Source of the DNA: Xanthomonas sp. 3793
Lineage (GTDB): Bacteria; Pseudomonadota; Gammaproteobacteria; Xanthomonadales; Xanthomonadaceae
Direction of reading: 5' to 3'
NCBI RefSeq assembly: GCF_024806835.1
Contig: NZ_JANTYU010000005.1
Span: 306,054-344,315, forward strand
Length of the DNA stretch: 38,262 nt
Shown here: positions 1 to 8,145 of the stretch, in pieces
Numbering within the stretch: the first letter of the stretch is position 1
Layout: each line of letters starts with the position of its first letter
Program-made: the position numbers and the translations under genes
The notes under the pieces: generated by a model
What the model saw: the letters and a program-made list of their open reading frames with translations, nothing else
Database searches by the model: none
Told to the model about the DNA's origin: nothing

Positions 1-55
1 GCCCGGTCCGCCGAACGGGCGATCATGCGTTGCGGCGTTGAGGACGTCGGGACGG

Positions 56-132
56 CATCGCGGCCAGGGCCGCTCCTACAACAGCGGGGTCGCCGGTCCT
101 GCTTCCCGGTAGGAGCGGCCTTGGCCGCGACG
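56..132. repeat. Inverted pair of GTAGGAGCGGCC-type REP palindromes
   Basis: One copy (about 56-80) reads on the minus strand and the other (109-132) on the plus strand. Each contains TAGGAGCGGCC followed by a nearly self-complementary GGCCGCGA part, so the pair can fold as a clover or long hairpin (BIME-like). Copies of this type are abundant between genes in Xanthomonas and Pseudomonas and are thought to be spread by REP-associated tyrosine transposases. The rest of 1-257 shows a small hairpin at 1-20 and no gene. Confidence 0.7.
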
Positions 133-257
133 CCTTACCGACCAATTCACAGCCACCAGGAGGATGGGGATCGCCCCGAAGCGGTGCGTCCGGTCCGCCG
201 CAGGGGCGATCGATCCCGGCGGCGTTAGCTGCACCGGGACCGTATCGCACGCATCGG

Positions 258-2066
258 TCAGGGCGCGGCGGCGGCCTTGGCCTTGACCGGGCGCGCCTTG
301 CTCTCGGCGATAAAGCCGCGCACCTGTTGTTCCAGCACCGGCAAGGTGACCGAGCCCTGCTTCAACACCACGTCATGGAAGGCCTTGATGTCGAAACGAT
401 CGCCCAGCTCGCGTTCGGCTTCGGTGCGCAGCTTGACGATGGTGATCTCGCCCAGCTTGTAGCTCAGCGCCTGGCCGGGCCAGGAGATGTAGCGGTCCAC
501 TTCGGTAGTGACTTCGTGCTCGCTGAGCGCGGTGCGGTCGCGCAGATAGGCCAGCGCCTGTTCGCGGGTCCAGCCGTCGTGGTGCACGCCGGTGTCGATC
601 ACCAGCCGGCAGGCGCGCCACATCTCGTAGGTGAGCCGGCCGAATTCCTCGTACGGGGTCTCGTAGATGCCCATTTCCTGGCCGAGTTTTTCGGTGTACA
701 GCGCCCAGCCTTCGCCATAGGCGGAGATATAGTTTTCGCGCCGGAACGCCGGCTGCTCGCCCTGCTCAAGCGCCAGCGAGCCCTGCAAGGAATGACCGGG
801 CGAGGACTCGTGCAAGGTCAGCGCCGGCAGGTTGTACAACGGCCGCGACGGCAGGTTGTAGGTATTGACCCAATAGGTCGTGGCGCCACCGCGCCCGGCG
901 GTCCAGAACGGGGCGATATCGGCCGGCACCGGCTTGATGGTGAAGCGCCCGCGCGGCAGCGTGCCGATGAACCTGCCGACCTGCCCGTCCACCCGCTTGG
1001 AGATCCAGGCGGCGCGATCGAGCAGCTCCTGCGGCGTCTTGGCATAGAACTGCGGGTCGGTGCGCAGGAAGGCGAGAAACTGCGCGAAGCTGCCCTTGAA
1101 ACCCACCTGCTGGATGATGGCGTTCATCTGGGTCTGGATCCGCGCCACCTCGTCCAGGCCGATCTGGTGGATCTGCTCGGGCGTCAATTCCAGCGTGGTG
1201 TATTCGCGGATCTGCTGGCGATAGAACGCCTTGCCGTCGGGCAGCGCTTCGGCCGCCAGCGTGGTGCGCGCCTTGGGCATGTAGTCGGTGCGGAAGAAGG
1301 TGAGCAGTTTGGCGTAGGCCGGAAGCACCGCGCCGCTTACCGCAGCCTTGGCCTGCGCACGTAGCTGCGCCTGCTCGGCAGCCGGGATCTGCGCCGGCAG
1401 TTGCTTGAACGGCGCGTAGAACGTCGACTCGGTGGGGTCCTTCACCTCGGCGACGGTGGCGATGGAAACATCGCGCCCGTCCAGCACCGCGCGCGGCACG
1501 CTGAAACCGCGTGCCAGCCCGGTGCGCATGTTGGCGATCTGCTGATCGAAATAGCGCGGCACATCGTTCAGGCGCGCGATGTAGGCGCGGTACTCGGCGG
1601 CGGTCTTCATCGGCCGCTGCGCCATGAAGCCCAGGTTGGACCAGAACGAGCTGTCGGAATTGAACGGCATCTCGTACAGGCGCAGGCGCACTTCGGCGGC
1701 AAGGTTTTCCACCTGCGGGCGATAGATCGCAAGGTTGATCCGGTTGGCGGGCGAGAGCTGCTTCGGGTCGATGCCGTCGAGCTGCTGGAGCACCCCCTCC
1801 CACACCGCCAGGCGCGCCTGCTGCGAGGCCACGCCGACATCCGGCAGCTTGGTGTTGTCGCCGGTGGTATCGGTGTCTTCATCGGCCTGGCCGGTCTCGG
1901 CCTGGCGCCATGCCCACTCTTTCTCGTAGATCGCGCGGAAGCGCGCGTCGGCGGGTGCTTCGGCGGTCAGTGTGGCCGGAGCCGGCGGCGTGGCAGCCTG
2001 GGTCGTGGCGGCGAACGAGGTGCCCAACAGGGCGAGTGCGAGGGCGGTGGCAAGCGGAGATGTCAC
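258..2066 (-). CDS. Secreted DUF885 family (M32-like metallopeptidase-type) protein
   Basis: The protein has 602 residues and starts at GTG, followed directly by a Sec signal peptide (MTSPLATALALALLGTSFAA, cleavage after TTQA), so a periplasmic or secreted location is likely. Residues 419-425 read HESSPGH, the HExxPGH signature of the DUF885 family; the two His and the Glu are the expected zinc ligands and catalytic base. Known DUF885 proteins are about 570-620 residues, so the gene is full length. Members are annotated as putative peptidases, but substrates are largely unknown. The gene stands alone; the next gene on this strand is rsmG, more than 430 bases upstream across a repeat-filled gap. 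Confidence 0.85.
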   Translation of the reverse strand: MTSPLATALALALLGTSFAATTQAATPPAPATLTAEAPADARFRAIYEKEWAWRQAETGQADEDTDTTGDNTKLPDVGVASQQARLAVWEGVLQQLDGIDPKQLSPANRINLAIYRPQVENLAAEVRLRLYEMPFNSDSSFWSNLGFMAQRPMKTAAEYRAYIARLNDVPRYFDQQIANMRTGLARGFSVPRAVLDGRDVSIATVAEVKDPTESTFYAPFKQLPAQIPAAEQAQLRAQAKAAVSGAVLPAYAKLLTFFRTDYMPKARTTLAAEALPDGKAFYRQQIREYTTLELTPEQIHQIGLDEVARIQTQMNAIIQQVGFKGSFAQFLAFLRTDPQFYAKTPQELLDRAAWISKRVDGQVGRFIGTLPRGRFTIKPVPADIAPFWTAGRGGATTYWVNTYNLPSRPLYNLPALTLHESSPGHSLQGSLALEQGEQPAFRRENYISAYGEGWALYTEKLGQEMGIYETPYEEFGRLTYEMWRACRLVIDTGVHHDGWTREQALAYLRDRTALSEHEVTTEVDRYISWPGQALSYKLGEITIVKLRTEAERELGDRFDIKAFHDVVLKQGSVTLPVLEQQVRGFIAESKARPVKAKAAAAP

Positions 2067-2202
2067 GTGCGGAAAGCCTGATCTGGAGCGAACGCCCGAT
2101 CATGGCAGCCCGCACGTGAGCTGCCATGGGCCGGAAGTCCCAGCGCGGGCTGGTGCATGGGCATGGCTAGTGTCGGCGCTGCCCCCATCCGCCCTGCGGG
2201 CA

Positions 2203-2226
2203 CCTTCCCCCGCAGGCGGGGGAAGG
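2203..2226. terminator. Perfect 11-bp stem hairpin in a CTCCCGC-type palindrome
   Basis: CCTTCCCCCGC, a two-base AG turn and GCGGGGGAAGG form a perfect palindrome without a clear T-tract. It is the same element class as the hairpins at 2446-2469 and 38033-38056. It lies between rsmG and the DUF885 gene and may act as a transcript 3' end or simply be a REP-like repeat. Its right arm is also the first half-unit of the adjoining 32-bp tandem array. Confidence 0.5.
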
Positions 2227-2402
2227 GAGCTGCTGTGCTCGTCAAGGGCCGGGGAAGGGAGCGGGTGTGCTCCTCAAGGGCCGGGGAAGGGAGCGGGTGT
2301 GCTCCTCAAGGGCGGGGGAAAGGAGCTGGTGTGCTCGTCAAGGGCGGGGGAAGGGAGCTGGTGTGCTCGTCAAGGGCGGGGAAAGGGGACTGGTGTGCTT
2401 AT
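2219..2402. repeat. 32-bp tandem repeat, six units
   Basis: Six head-to-tail copies begin at 2219, 2251, 2283, 2315, 2347 and 2378, each opening GGGGAA and containing GTGTGCTCxTCAAGGGC. Spacing is 32, 32, 32, 32 and 31 bases; units differ at a few positions and the last is degenerate. There are no unique spacers, so this is a minisatellite and not CRISPR. The first unit begins inside the right arm of the hairpin at 2203-2226, which suggests the array grew from that palindrome. Confidence 0.85.
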
Positions 2403-2445
2403 CCAGCGAAGGCAGGCGCTGAGCTTGTCGGGGACGCTGCTCGCT

Positions 2446-2469
2446 CCCTCTCCCGCCTGCGGGAGAGGG
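2446..2469. terminator. CCCTCTCCCGC hairpin downstream of rsmG
   Basis: CCCTCTCCCGC, CT, GCGGGAGAGGG is a perfect 11-bp stem followed on the plus strand by TTGGGGTGAGGG, the standard Xanthomonas intergenic repeat. It lies 31 bases beyond the rsmG stop codon and is a plausible transcript end for it, although no T-run follows. Confidence 0.5.
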
Positions 2470-2500
2470 TTGGGGTGAGGGCAGCTGAAGGCCGAATGGC

Positions 2501-3139
2501 TCAGGCCTTGCGCACCACCACCAGATGCCGCTCGCCCTCCAGGCCGGGCACCTGCAACGGGTGCACCTCGCGCAGCGTCCAGCCGGCCGGGAGCGCGGCG
2601 ATCTCCTCGTGCGGGTAGACGCCCTTCATCGCCAGCAGGCTGCCGCCCGGGCGCAGCAGGTGACCACCGACGGCGATGATGCCGGCCAACGTATCCAGTG
2701 CGCGGGCAGTGAGGTGGTCGTAGGCAGCCGGCTCGTCCAGCGCCTCGGCGCGCGACTCGGCCACGCGCGCATTGCGCAGCGCCAGGTGACGCAAGGCCTC
2801 GCGCATGAACCGGGCCTTCTTGCCGTTGCTTTCCACCAGCGTCACCTGCAGCTGCGGGCGGGTGATCGCCAGCGGGATGCCGGGCAGGCCGGGGCCGGTG
2901 CCCAGATCGGCCAGCGTGCCGCTGGCGATGTAGGGCTGCATGGCCAGCGAATCGAGCAGATGGCGGGTGACCATCTCGCGCGGGTCGCGCACGGCGGTGA
3001 GGTTGTAGGTCTTGTTCCAGCGCACCAGCAGTGCGAGATAGCGCAGCAACGGCGCGGCGAAATCCGCCTCCAGGGATTGGGCCTGCAGGCCATGCGCCAG
3101 CGCGGCGGAGACATCGGGGGCAAGTGCGGCATTGTTCAT
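2501..3139 (-). CDS. rsmG: 16S rRNA (guanine-527-N7)-methyltransferase RsmG
   Basis: This 212-residue cytoplasmic enzyme methylates N7 of G527 in 16S rRNA using S-adenosylmethionine. The class I methyltransferase motif I is seen as [17 protein letters not shown], followed by [17 protein letters not shown] with the ribose-binding acidic residue; both are characteristic of RsmG/GidB. The start chosen is the ATG giving [15 protein letters not shown] longer reading would run into the GGGATTGG repeat and encode a low-complexity tail not found in the family. Length is normal for RsmG (about 205-215). No neighbour on the same strand is close enough to form an operon inside the window. Confidence 0.95.
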   Translation of the reverse strand: MNNAALAPDVSAALAHGLQAQSLEADFAAPLLRYLALLVRWNKTYNLTAVRDPREMVTRHLLDSLAMQPYIASGTLADLGTGPGLPGIPLAITRPQLQVTLVESNGKKARFMREALRHLALRNARVAESRAEALDEPAAYDHLTARALDTLAGIIAVGGHLLRPGGSLLAMKGVYPHEEIAALPAGWTLREVHPLQVPGLEGERHLVVVRKA

Positions 3140-3171
3140 GGCGCGATTATCGCAGTTGGCGATGGCATGGC

Positions 3172-3221
3172 GGGATTGGGGATTGGGGATTGGGGATTGG
3201 GGAAGCGGGAAGCGGGAAGCG
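3172..3221. repeat. GGGATTGG and GGGAAGC short tandem repeats
   Basis: Four successive GGGATTGG-like units at 3172-3202 run into three GGGAAGC units at 3203-3221. The same GGGGATT words recur in inverted form after acs (27323-27540). The remainder of the 342-base gap (3222-3481), upstream of the divergent rsmG and phoD genes, shows no further gene or clear regulatory site. Confidence 0.75.
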
Positions 3222-3481
3222 TCGATGCTCGCAGGAACGATCTGACGCAAACCGGGCGTGCATCGACGCAGCCGGCCTGCGATTGACGGCAATGGCCGGC
3301 GGCCCCGACACGGCGTCGCATCGCAGGCGTGCCGTACGACGTGTCCGGCGATACGGCGCAGCCCTGGCCAGCCTCGGCGTGATCCCGGTCACGCGCCCTG
3401 GAGCCGTGCCGGTGTCGGACACGCAGCGGTAAGACAGCGGCGCTACATCTGCAGGCTCCCCCGCTGCGCGAAGGCCCCCTC

Positions 3482-5074
3482 ATGACCGCTTCCGATCCCG
3501 CGCGCCGCCGCGTGCTGCAAGGTTTGGGCGCCGGGCTATTGCTGCCGGCGGCCGGCGGCTGGTCTGCACGCAGTCTGGCCGCGCCTTCCGGGCGGCCGAT
3601 CATCACCGATGGCGTGCAGAGCGGCGATGTGCGCGACGGCGGCGCGTTGCTGTGGGCCCGCGCGGACCGCCCGGCGCGGATGCGGGTGGAATGGGATACG
3701 CGGCCGAACCTGCGCCAGGCGCGTCGCGTAGATGGCCCGATGGCCGTGCCCGCCCACGATTTCACCGCGCGCGTGGACCTGGACGGATTGCCGCGCGACC
3801 AGGACATCTTCTACCGGGTGCGCCTGGAGGACGCCGACAGCGGTGTCCTGAGCGCGCCGGTGCATGGCCATCTGCGCAGCGCACCGCAGACCCGACGCGA
3901 TGTGCGTTTTGTCTGGAGTGGCGACACCGTGGGCCAGGGCTTCGGCATCAATCCCGACATCGGCGGCATGCGCATCTACAGCGCGATGCGCGAGCGCAAC
4001 CCGGATTTCTTCCTGCATAGCGGCGACACCATCTATGCCGACAGCCCGATCCTGGCAGAGCTCACCGTGGAAGGCGGCAAACGCTGGCGCAATCTCACCA
4101 CCGCGGCCAAGAGCAAGGTGGCCGAAACGCTGGACGAATTTCGCGGCAACTACCGCTACAACCTGCTCGACGAACATGTGCGCCGCTTCAATGCCGAGGT
4201 ACCGCAACTGTGGCAATGGGACGACCACGAAACCACCAACAACTGGTCGCCCGGCAAACAACTGGATGCGCGCTATCAGGTGCGCGACATCCAGGTGCTG
4301 GCCGCGCGCGCACGCAAGGCGTTTTTGGAATACGCACCGATGCGCGGAGTGCGCGCCGACGGCAATGGGCGCATCTATCGCAAGATCGGCTATGGCCCGC
4401 TGCTGGATGTGTTCGTGCTGGACATGCGCAGTTATCGCGGCGCCAACAGCGACAATCTGCAACCCACACCGAGCGCGGAGACCGCATTTCTCGGCGCCGA
4501 GCAGCTGGCCTGGTTGCAGCGCGAGCTGGCCGGCTCACGCGCGCAGTGGAAAGTGATTGCCGCCGACATGCCGATCGGCTTGCAGGTGCCCGATGGCGAA
4601 GATGGCAAAGGGCGCCCGCGCTGGGAAGCGATCGCCAATGGCGATGATGGCGCACCGCGCGGACGCGAGCAGGAGATCGCCGCGCTGCTGCGTTTCATCA
4701 GCCGCGTGCGCATCCGCAACACGGTGTGGCTGACCGCCGATGTGCATTATTGCGCCGCGCATTACTACCACCCGGACCGCGCCGCGTTTCAGCAGTTCGA
4801 GCCGTTCTGGGAATTCGTCGGTGGGCCACTCAATGCCGGCAGCTTCGGGCCGAATGCGCTGGATGCCACCTTCGGGCCGACGGTGGTGTTCCAGAAGGCG
4901 CCGCCCGCGCCGAACACCTCACCGTTGGCCGGGTATCAGTTCTTCGGCGAGGTGGAGATCGACGGCGCCAGCGGCGTGTTGACGGTGACCTTGCGCGATC
5001 TCGATGGCGTGGCGCAGTTCCGTCAGCCGATCCTGCCGTATGGCACGGCGCCTTACGCGGCGGGCCGGGGATAA
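3482..5074 (+). CDS. phoD: PhoD family alkaline phosphatase, Tat-exported
   Basis: This 530-residue metallophosphatase should release phosphate from mono- or diesters in the periplasm or outside the cell. The N-terminus ARRRVLQGLGAGLLLPAAGG is a twin-arginine signal, as expected for PhoD, which folds with metals before export. An Fn3-like N-terminal domain (about 40-130, GVQSGDV...LWARAD) precedes the catalytic domain. That domain shows WSGDT (about 146), HSGDTIYAD (about 178), WDDHE (about 246) and a late ADVHYCAAH (about 419), the Asp/His set that binds the Fe/Ca centre. Length is normal. Its 3' end overlaps the convergent phosphopantetheinyl transferase gene by 22 bases. Confidence 0.9.
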   Translation: MTASDPARRRVLQGLGAGLLLPAAGGWSARSLAAPSGRPIITDGVQSGDVRDGGALLWARADRPARMRVEWDTRPNLRQARRVDGPMAVPAHDFTARVDLDGLPRDQDIFYRVRLEDADSGVLSAPVHGHLRSAPQTRRDVRFVWSGDTVGQGFGINPDIGGMRIYSAMRERNPDFFLHSGDTIYADSPILAELTVEGGKRWRNLTTAAKSKVAETLDEFRGNYRYNLLDEHVRRFNAEVPQLWQWDDHETTNNWSPGKQLDARYQVRDIQVLAARARKAFLEYAPMRGVRADGNGRIYRKIGYGPLLDVFVLDMRSYRGANSDNLQPTPSAETAFLGAEQLAWLQRELAGSRAQWKVIAADMPIGLQVPDGEDGKGRPRWEAIANGDDGAPRGREQEIAALLRFISRVRIRNTVWLTADVHYCAAHYYHPDRAAFQQFEPFWEFVGGPLNAGSFGPNALDATFGPTVVFQKAPPAPNTSPLAGYQFFGEVEIDGASGVLTVTLRDLDGVAQFRQPILPYGTAPYAAGRG

Positions 5075-5658
5075 AACGCCAGCGCGGCACGGCAGTCCGG
5101 CGCGGCCCACCATTCGTGCAGCTGCCAGTGCGCTGCATCGCCCAGCTCGGGGTCGCACCATTGCAGGCGCAATGCGCCATCTGGCGCCAGCGCATACGCC
5201 AGCCGATGCAGACCGAACGACAGGCCATGCCCGTAGGCCTTGAGCAAGGCCTCCTTGGCGCACCACAGGCGAAAAAACAGCGCCTGTTGTGCGTCGGTCT
5301 CCAGCGCCGCCAGCAATGCAAGCTCGTCCGGATGAAAGAAGCGCTGCGCGATATCCAGCAGGCGCGGTCGTGCACGGATGCGTTCCAGATCCACCCCCAG
5401 CCGCACGCCACGACCCAGCCCGACCAGCAGATACTCGCCACTGTGGCTCCAGCCGGTATCCCAGTCGGGCAGCGCCGGTTGCAGGCCGGGGCGACCGCGC
5501 GCATCGCGCAGCAGCGGCACCTCGGCCGGGTCGATCGCCAGGGCCGGGCCAAGCAGCTGCCGCGCCTGCGGTTCGCCACGCTCACCCGGCCGATGCGGAC
5601 GCAGCCAGAGCTGCACCGGGCCGTGCTGCCAATCGGCATGCACTGTCACGCCGTGCAC
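5053..5658 (-). CDS. 4'-phosphopantetheinyl transferase superfamily protein
   Basis: This cytoplasmic enzyme of about 201 residues moves 4'-phosphopantetheine from CoA to a serine of carrier proteins. The superfamily signature is clear: LGVDLERI (Mg-binding DxE) near residue 88 and LWCAKEALLKAYG near residue 130 (KEA motif), with a HSGEYLLVGLGRG-like strand before. The size fits the Sfp/HetI type, which serves fatty-acid-like, polyketide or nonribosomal peptide carriers, rather than the shorter AcpS. A GTG start (VHGVTVHADW) is assumed because there is no ATG in frame nearby; the exact start is uncertain. No biosynthetic cluster is adjacent, so the carrier partner is unknown. Confidence 0.88.
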   Translation of the reverse strand: MHGVTVHADWQHGPVQLWLRPHRPGERGEPQARQLLGPALAIDPAEVPLLRDARGRPGLQPALPDWDTGWSHSGEYLLVGLGRGVRLGVDLERIRARPRLLDIAQRFFHPDELALLAALETDAQQALFFRLWCAKEALLKAYGHGLSFGLHRLAYALAPDGALRLQWCDPELGDAAHWQLHEWWAAPDCRAALAFYPRPAA

Positions 5659-5775
5659 ACCAACCCCAACGCTTGGACCGGGCGCATATCGCGCTCGACA
5701 GCTGCTTCACGGCCCGCTGCGTCCAATGGCGCGCATGCACCGCTCCCGGTGCAAGCGAACGAGGAGATTGGCACC

Positions 5776-6027
5776 ATGGGCATCATCATCTGGTTGATCA
5801 TCGGCGGCATCGTGGGTTGGCTGGCCAGCATCATCATGCGTCGCGATGCACAGCAGGGCATCATTCTCAATGTGGTGGTCGGCATCGTCGGTGCAATGAT
5901 TGCCGGGTTTCTGTCCGGCAACAGCATCAATCAGGCGATCACGGTGATGACCTTCGTGTGGTCGTTGATCGGTGCGGTCATCCTGCTGGCCATCGTCAAC
6001 CTGTTTACCCGCGGCCGCGCGCGCTGA
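5776..6027 (+). CDS. GlsB/YeaQ/YmgE family stress-associated membrane protein
   Basis: An 83-residue inner-membrane protein with three hydrophobic segments (about 2-20, 28-48 and 56-77) starting MGIIIWLIIGGIVGWLAS and carrying the family's glycine-rich first helix and NVVVGIVGAMIAGFL middle helix. The family (transglycosylase-associated protein) is widespread, small and of unknown biochemical role, and is often induced by stress. The start is the ATG after GAACGAGGAG, a good ribosome-binding site. The gene is monocistronic; a strong terminator-like hairpin follows 160 bases later. Confidence 0.9.
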   Translation: MGIIIWLIIGGIVGWLASIIMRRDAQQGIILNVVVGIVGAMIAGFLSGNSINQAITVMTFVWSLIGAVILLAIVNLFTRGRAR

Positions 6028-6188
6028 GCGCATCTGACCAGGCGGCGCGCGCCCGTCAGGGCCGCACGGACGGCGCCTGAGAAACATAACGGGCGCGTCC
6101 TCCATGTCGATTCCAGGCGGGCAACTCTCAGCTGACGGTTGCTCACTGGTGTTGCTGGTTGCGCTACATCGCACCATCGCGGTTGCTG

Positions 6189-6214
6189 CAATGCCCGGGC
6201 TTGCCCGGGCATTG
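6189..6214. terminator. Bidirectional hairpin between convergent genes
   Basis: CAATGCCCGGGC, TT, GCCCGGGCATTG is a perfect 12-bp inverted repeat followed on the plus strand by TCGTTTC. It sits just past the stop of the GFA gene (minus strand) and downstream of the GlsB-like gene (plus strand), so it can end both transcripts. Confidence 0.65.
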
Positions 6215-6219
6215 TCGTT

Positions 6220-6657
6220 TCAGCTGCCGGCGGCCATACGGTCAGCCGGGTGGTTGACGCCGTCTTCCACCGGCACCGCGATGTTCAGCGCATAGGGGTT
6301 GACGCCTTCCAGGCAGCCGACGTTGTAGCCGTACTCGTTGGGATTGGAGCGGCGGCGGTGATGGGTGTAGATACCGCAGACGCCGCAGAAGTAATGCGCG
6401 GCGGCGTGGGTGTTGAACTGATACAGGCGCAGCACGTCTTCGCCCTGCAGCACGTGCAGGCCATCGAGCGTGACCGAGGCGACGATGGCGCCACGGCGGC
6501 GGCACATCGAACAATCGCAGCGGCGTGGATCGAGCAGGCCGTGCGGCAGGTCCAGATCGATCTGGACGGTGCCGCAATGGCAGCTCAGGCGGTGTACCGG
6601 CCCCAGCGTCACATCGCCGATCTTGTGGGTGCTGCGACGCAGATGACGCTCGCTCAT
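6220..6657 (-). CDS. GFA/CENP-V family zinc-binding protein
   Basis: A 145-residue protein of the glutathione-dependent formaldehyde-activating (GFA, DUF636) fold. The zinc ligands are visible as LSCHCGTVQ, DCSMCRRRGAI and FCGVCGIYTHH, matching the CxCG, CxxC and CxxCG pattern of the family. Members are proposed to assist S-hydroxymethylglutathione formation, although for many this is unproven, so a general thiol or aldehyde-related role is inferred. The start codon overlaps the stop of xth by four bases (ATGA), so the two are translationally coupled. The coupling of a GFA protein to a DNA repair nuclease is suggestive but does not prove a shared role. Confidence 0.88.
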   Translation of the reverse strand: MSERHLRRSTHKIGDVTLGPVHRLSCHCGTVQIDLDLPHGLLDPRRCDCSMCRRRGAIVASVTLDGLHVLQGEDVLRLYQFNTHAAAHYFCGVCGIYTHHRRRSNPNEYGYNVGCLEGVNPYALNIAVPVEDGVNHPADRMAAGS

Positions 6658-7433
6658 GCGCCAACCTCCGCCAGTTCCACCCAGGCCGGGGCGTGGTCGC
6701 TGGGGCGTTCCCAGGTGCGGGGTTCGCGGTCGATGCCTGACCCGATTGCGCGTGCGCGCAAGGCGTCCGACACCAGGGTCAGGTCGATGCGCAGCCCCAG
6801 GTTGCGGCGGTACGCGGCCTGGCGGTAATCCCACCAGCTGAACTGCTCGGCCTGATCGTGATGCAGTCGAAACGCATCGTGCAGGCCCAGCGCCAGCAGT
6901 CTTTCCAGCGCGGCGCGCTCGGCGGCGGAGGTGAGGATGTGGGCCTCGTTCCACACCACCGGGTCGTGCACATCGCGCGCATCCGGGGCGATGTTGAAGT
7001 CGCCCAGGACCACCAGTTGCGGATAGCGCTGCAGCTCCTGCGCGATCCACTCGTGCACCGCATCCAGCCAGCGCAATTTGTAGGCGTATTTGTCGGTGCC
7101 CACGTCCTGGCCGTTCACCACGTACAGGTTGACGATGCGCACGCCATCGACGGTGGCGGCGATGACGCGTTGTTGCACGTCATCGAACCCCGGGATGCCC
7201 ATCTGCACGTCCAGCGCCGGCGCGCGCGACAGGATCGCCACGCCGTTGTAGGTCTTCTGGCCGCAGAACACGCTGCGATAACCGAGCGCGGCCAGCGCCG
7301 CATCCGGGAACTTGTGGTCCTCCAGCTTGGTTTCCTGGATGCCCACCACGTCCGGCGCGAAATCGGCGAGCCACTGTTGCAGGTGCGGCAGCCGCACGTT
7401 GAGCGAGTTGACGTTCCAGGAGGCGATCTTCAT
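6654..7433 (-). CDS. xth: Exodeoxyribonuclease III (AP endonuclease)
   Basis: A 259-residue base-excision repair enzyme that cleaves at abasic sites and degrades 3' ends of duplex DNA in the cytoplasm. It starts MKIASWNVNSLNVRLPHL (Asn7) with GIQETKLED (Glu34), then LGDFNIAPDARDVHDP and the closing PSDHAPAWVEL, which hold the catalytic Asn, Glu, Asp and His of the Exo III/APE1 family. Length is typical (about 255-270). The ATG at 7433 is chosen because upstream in-frame sequence is not family-like. It overlaps the downstream GFA gene by four bases. Confidence 0.95.
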   Translation of the reverse strand: MKIASWNVNSLNVRLPHLQQWLADFAPDVVGIQETKLEDHKFPDAALAALGYRSVFCGQKTYNGVAILSRAPALDVQMGIPGFDDVQQRVIAATVDGVRIVNLYVVNGQDVGTDKYAYKLRWLDAVHEWIAQELQRYPQLVVLGDFNIAPDARDVHDPVVWNEAHILTSAAERAALERLLALGLHDAFRLHHDQAEQFSWWDYRQAAYRRNLGLRIDLTLVSDALRARAIGSGIDREPRTWERPSDHAPAWVELAEVGA

Positions 7434-7524
7434 GGCGGAGGCCGTGGTCCAAACCGCCAATGGTACCGTGACCTCGCCGGTCAGTCCGAAGCGCCTACGC
7501 GGCCATGCTGCGCTGGGCCTGCCG

Positions 7525-8085
7525 TCACGGCCGTGGCCTGACCACCCGGTATTGGTTGCGCGCTCCGCTGCGTGGCCCGCGCGTATCGACGTTGGCACAC
7601 AGGCGGTCTCCACACAGGACGACGTCGCTGGCGGCCACCGCCTGCAGCACCTTGGCGTCGAGCCGGTACCGCGTCAGGTCCCGGCGCGCTTCGGTCAGCA
7701 GGTACACACTCGAGGTACAGGCCAGCACTGTCGCGACGATCAGCCCGGCGCAGGTGAGCCAGGCGCGGGTGAGCCAGCGTCTGCGCAGCGCTTCGTGCGC
7801 GACTTCTACCCCCTGCAAGGCCGTGCCGGAACGTGAGATCACTGCGTCCAGCCGACGCGAAGCGGGAGCGAGACTGCTGTCGAGTGCCTGTTGCCAGGCC
7901 TGTTGCAACTGCGGCACCGCGTCGCCGACCAGGCGGTTGATTTCATCCCCGTTGCGCGCGACCAGCGTGCGTAGCGCTGCCATGTCCCGCTCCAGCGCGG
8001 CGTGCTGGCGCTGGTCGCGCGCTTCGATCGTGGCGGCCAGCGTACCCAGCGCCCTGGCAAGGTCCTTCAGCTCTTCTTCGCGCAT
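7525..8085 (-). CDS. Coiled-coil protein with one membrane segment, unknown function
   Basis: The protein has 186 residues. Residues 1-95 are charged and heptad-like (MREEELKDLARALGTLAATI onward), predicting a cytoplasmic coiled coil. Residues about 107-130 (WLTRAWLTCAGLIVATVLAC) form one membrane segment, and the C-terminal 55 residues hold two cysteines in CGDRLC before a basic tail (YRVVRPRP). I do not recognise a family. It begins 60 bases after the lipase-like gene on the same strand and is probably co-transcribed. It could support export of, or protection from, that protein, but nothing in the sequence decides this. Confidence 0.75.
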   Translation of the reverse strand: MREEELKDLARALGTLAATIEARDQRQHAALERDMAALRTLVARNGDEINRLVGDAVPQLQQAWQQALDSSLAPASRRLDAVISRSGTALQGVEVAHEALRRRWLTRAWLTCAGLIVATVLACTSSVYLLTEARRDLTRYRLDAKVLQAVAASDVVLCGDRLCANVDTRGPRSGARNQYRVVRPRP

Positions 8086-8145
8086 CCGTCGTCTCCGTCA
8101 CCGCGCATCGCCAACGCGCATCCGCCTTGCCGCACGTGCGGGTGC

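Noticed and set aside
2219..2402. CRISPR array
   Set aside because: Repeats are directly adjacent with no unique spacers and no cas genes are nearby; it is a simple tandem repeat.
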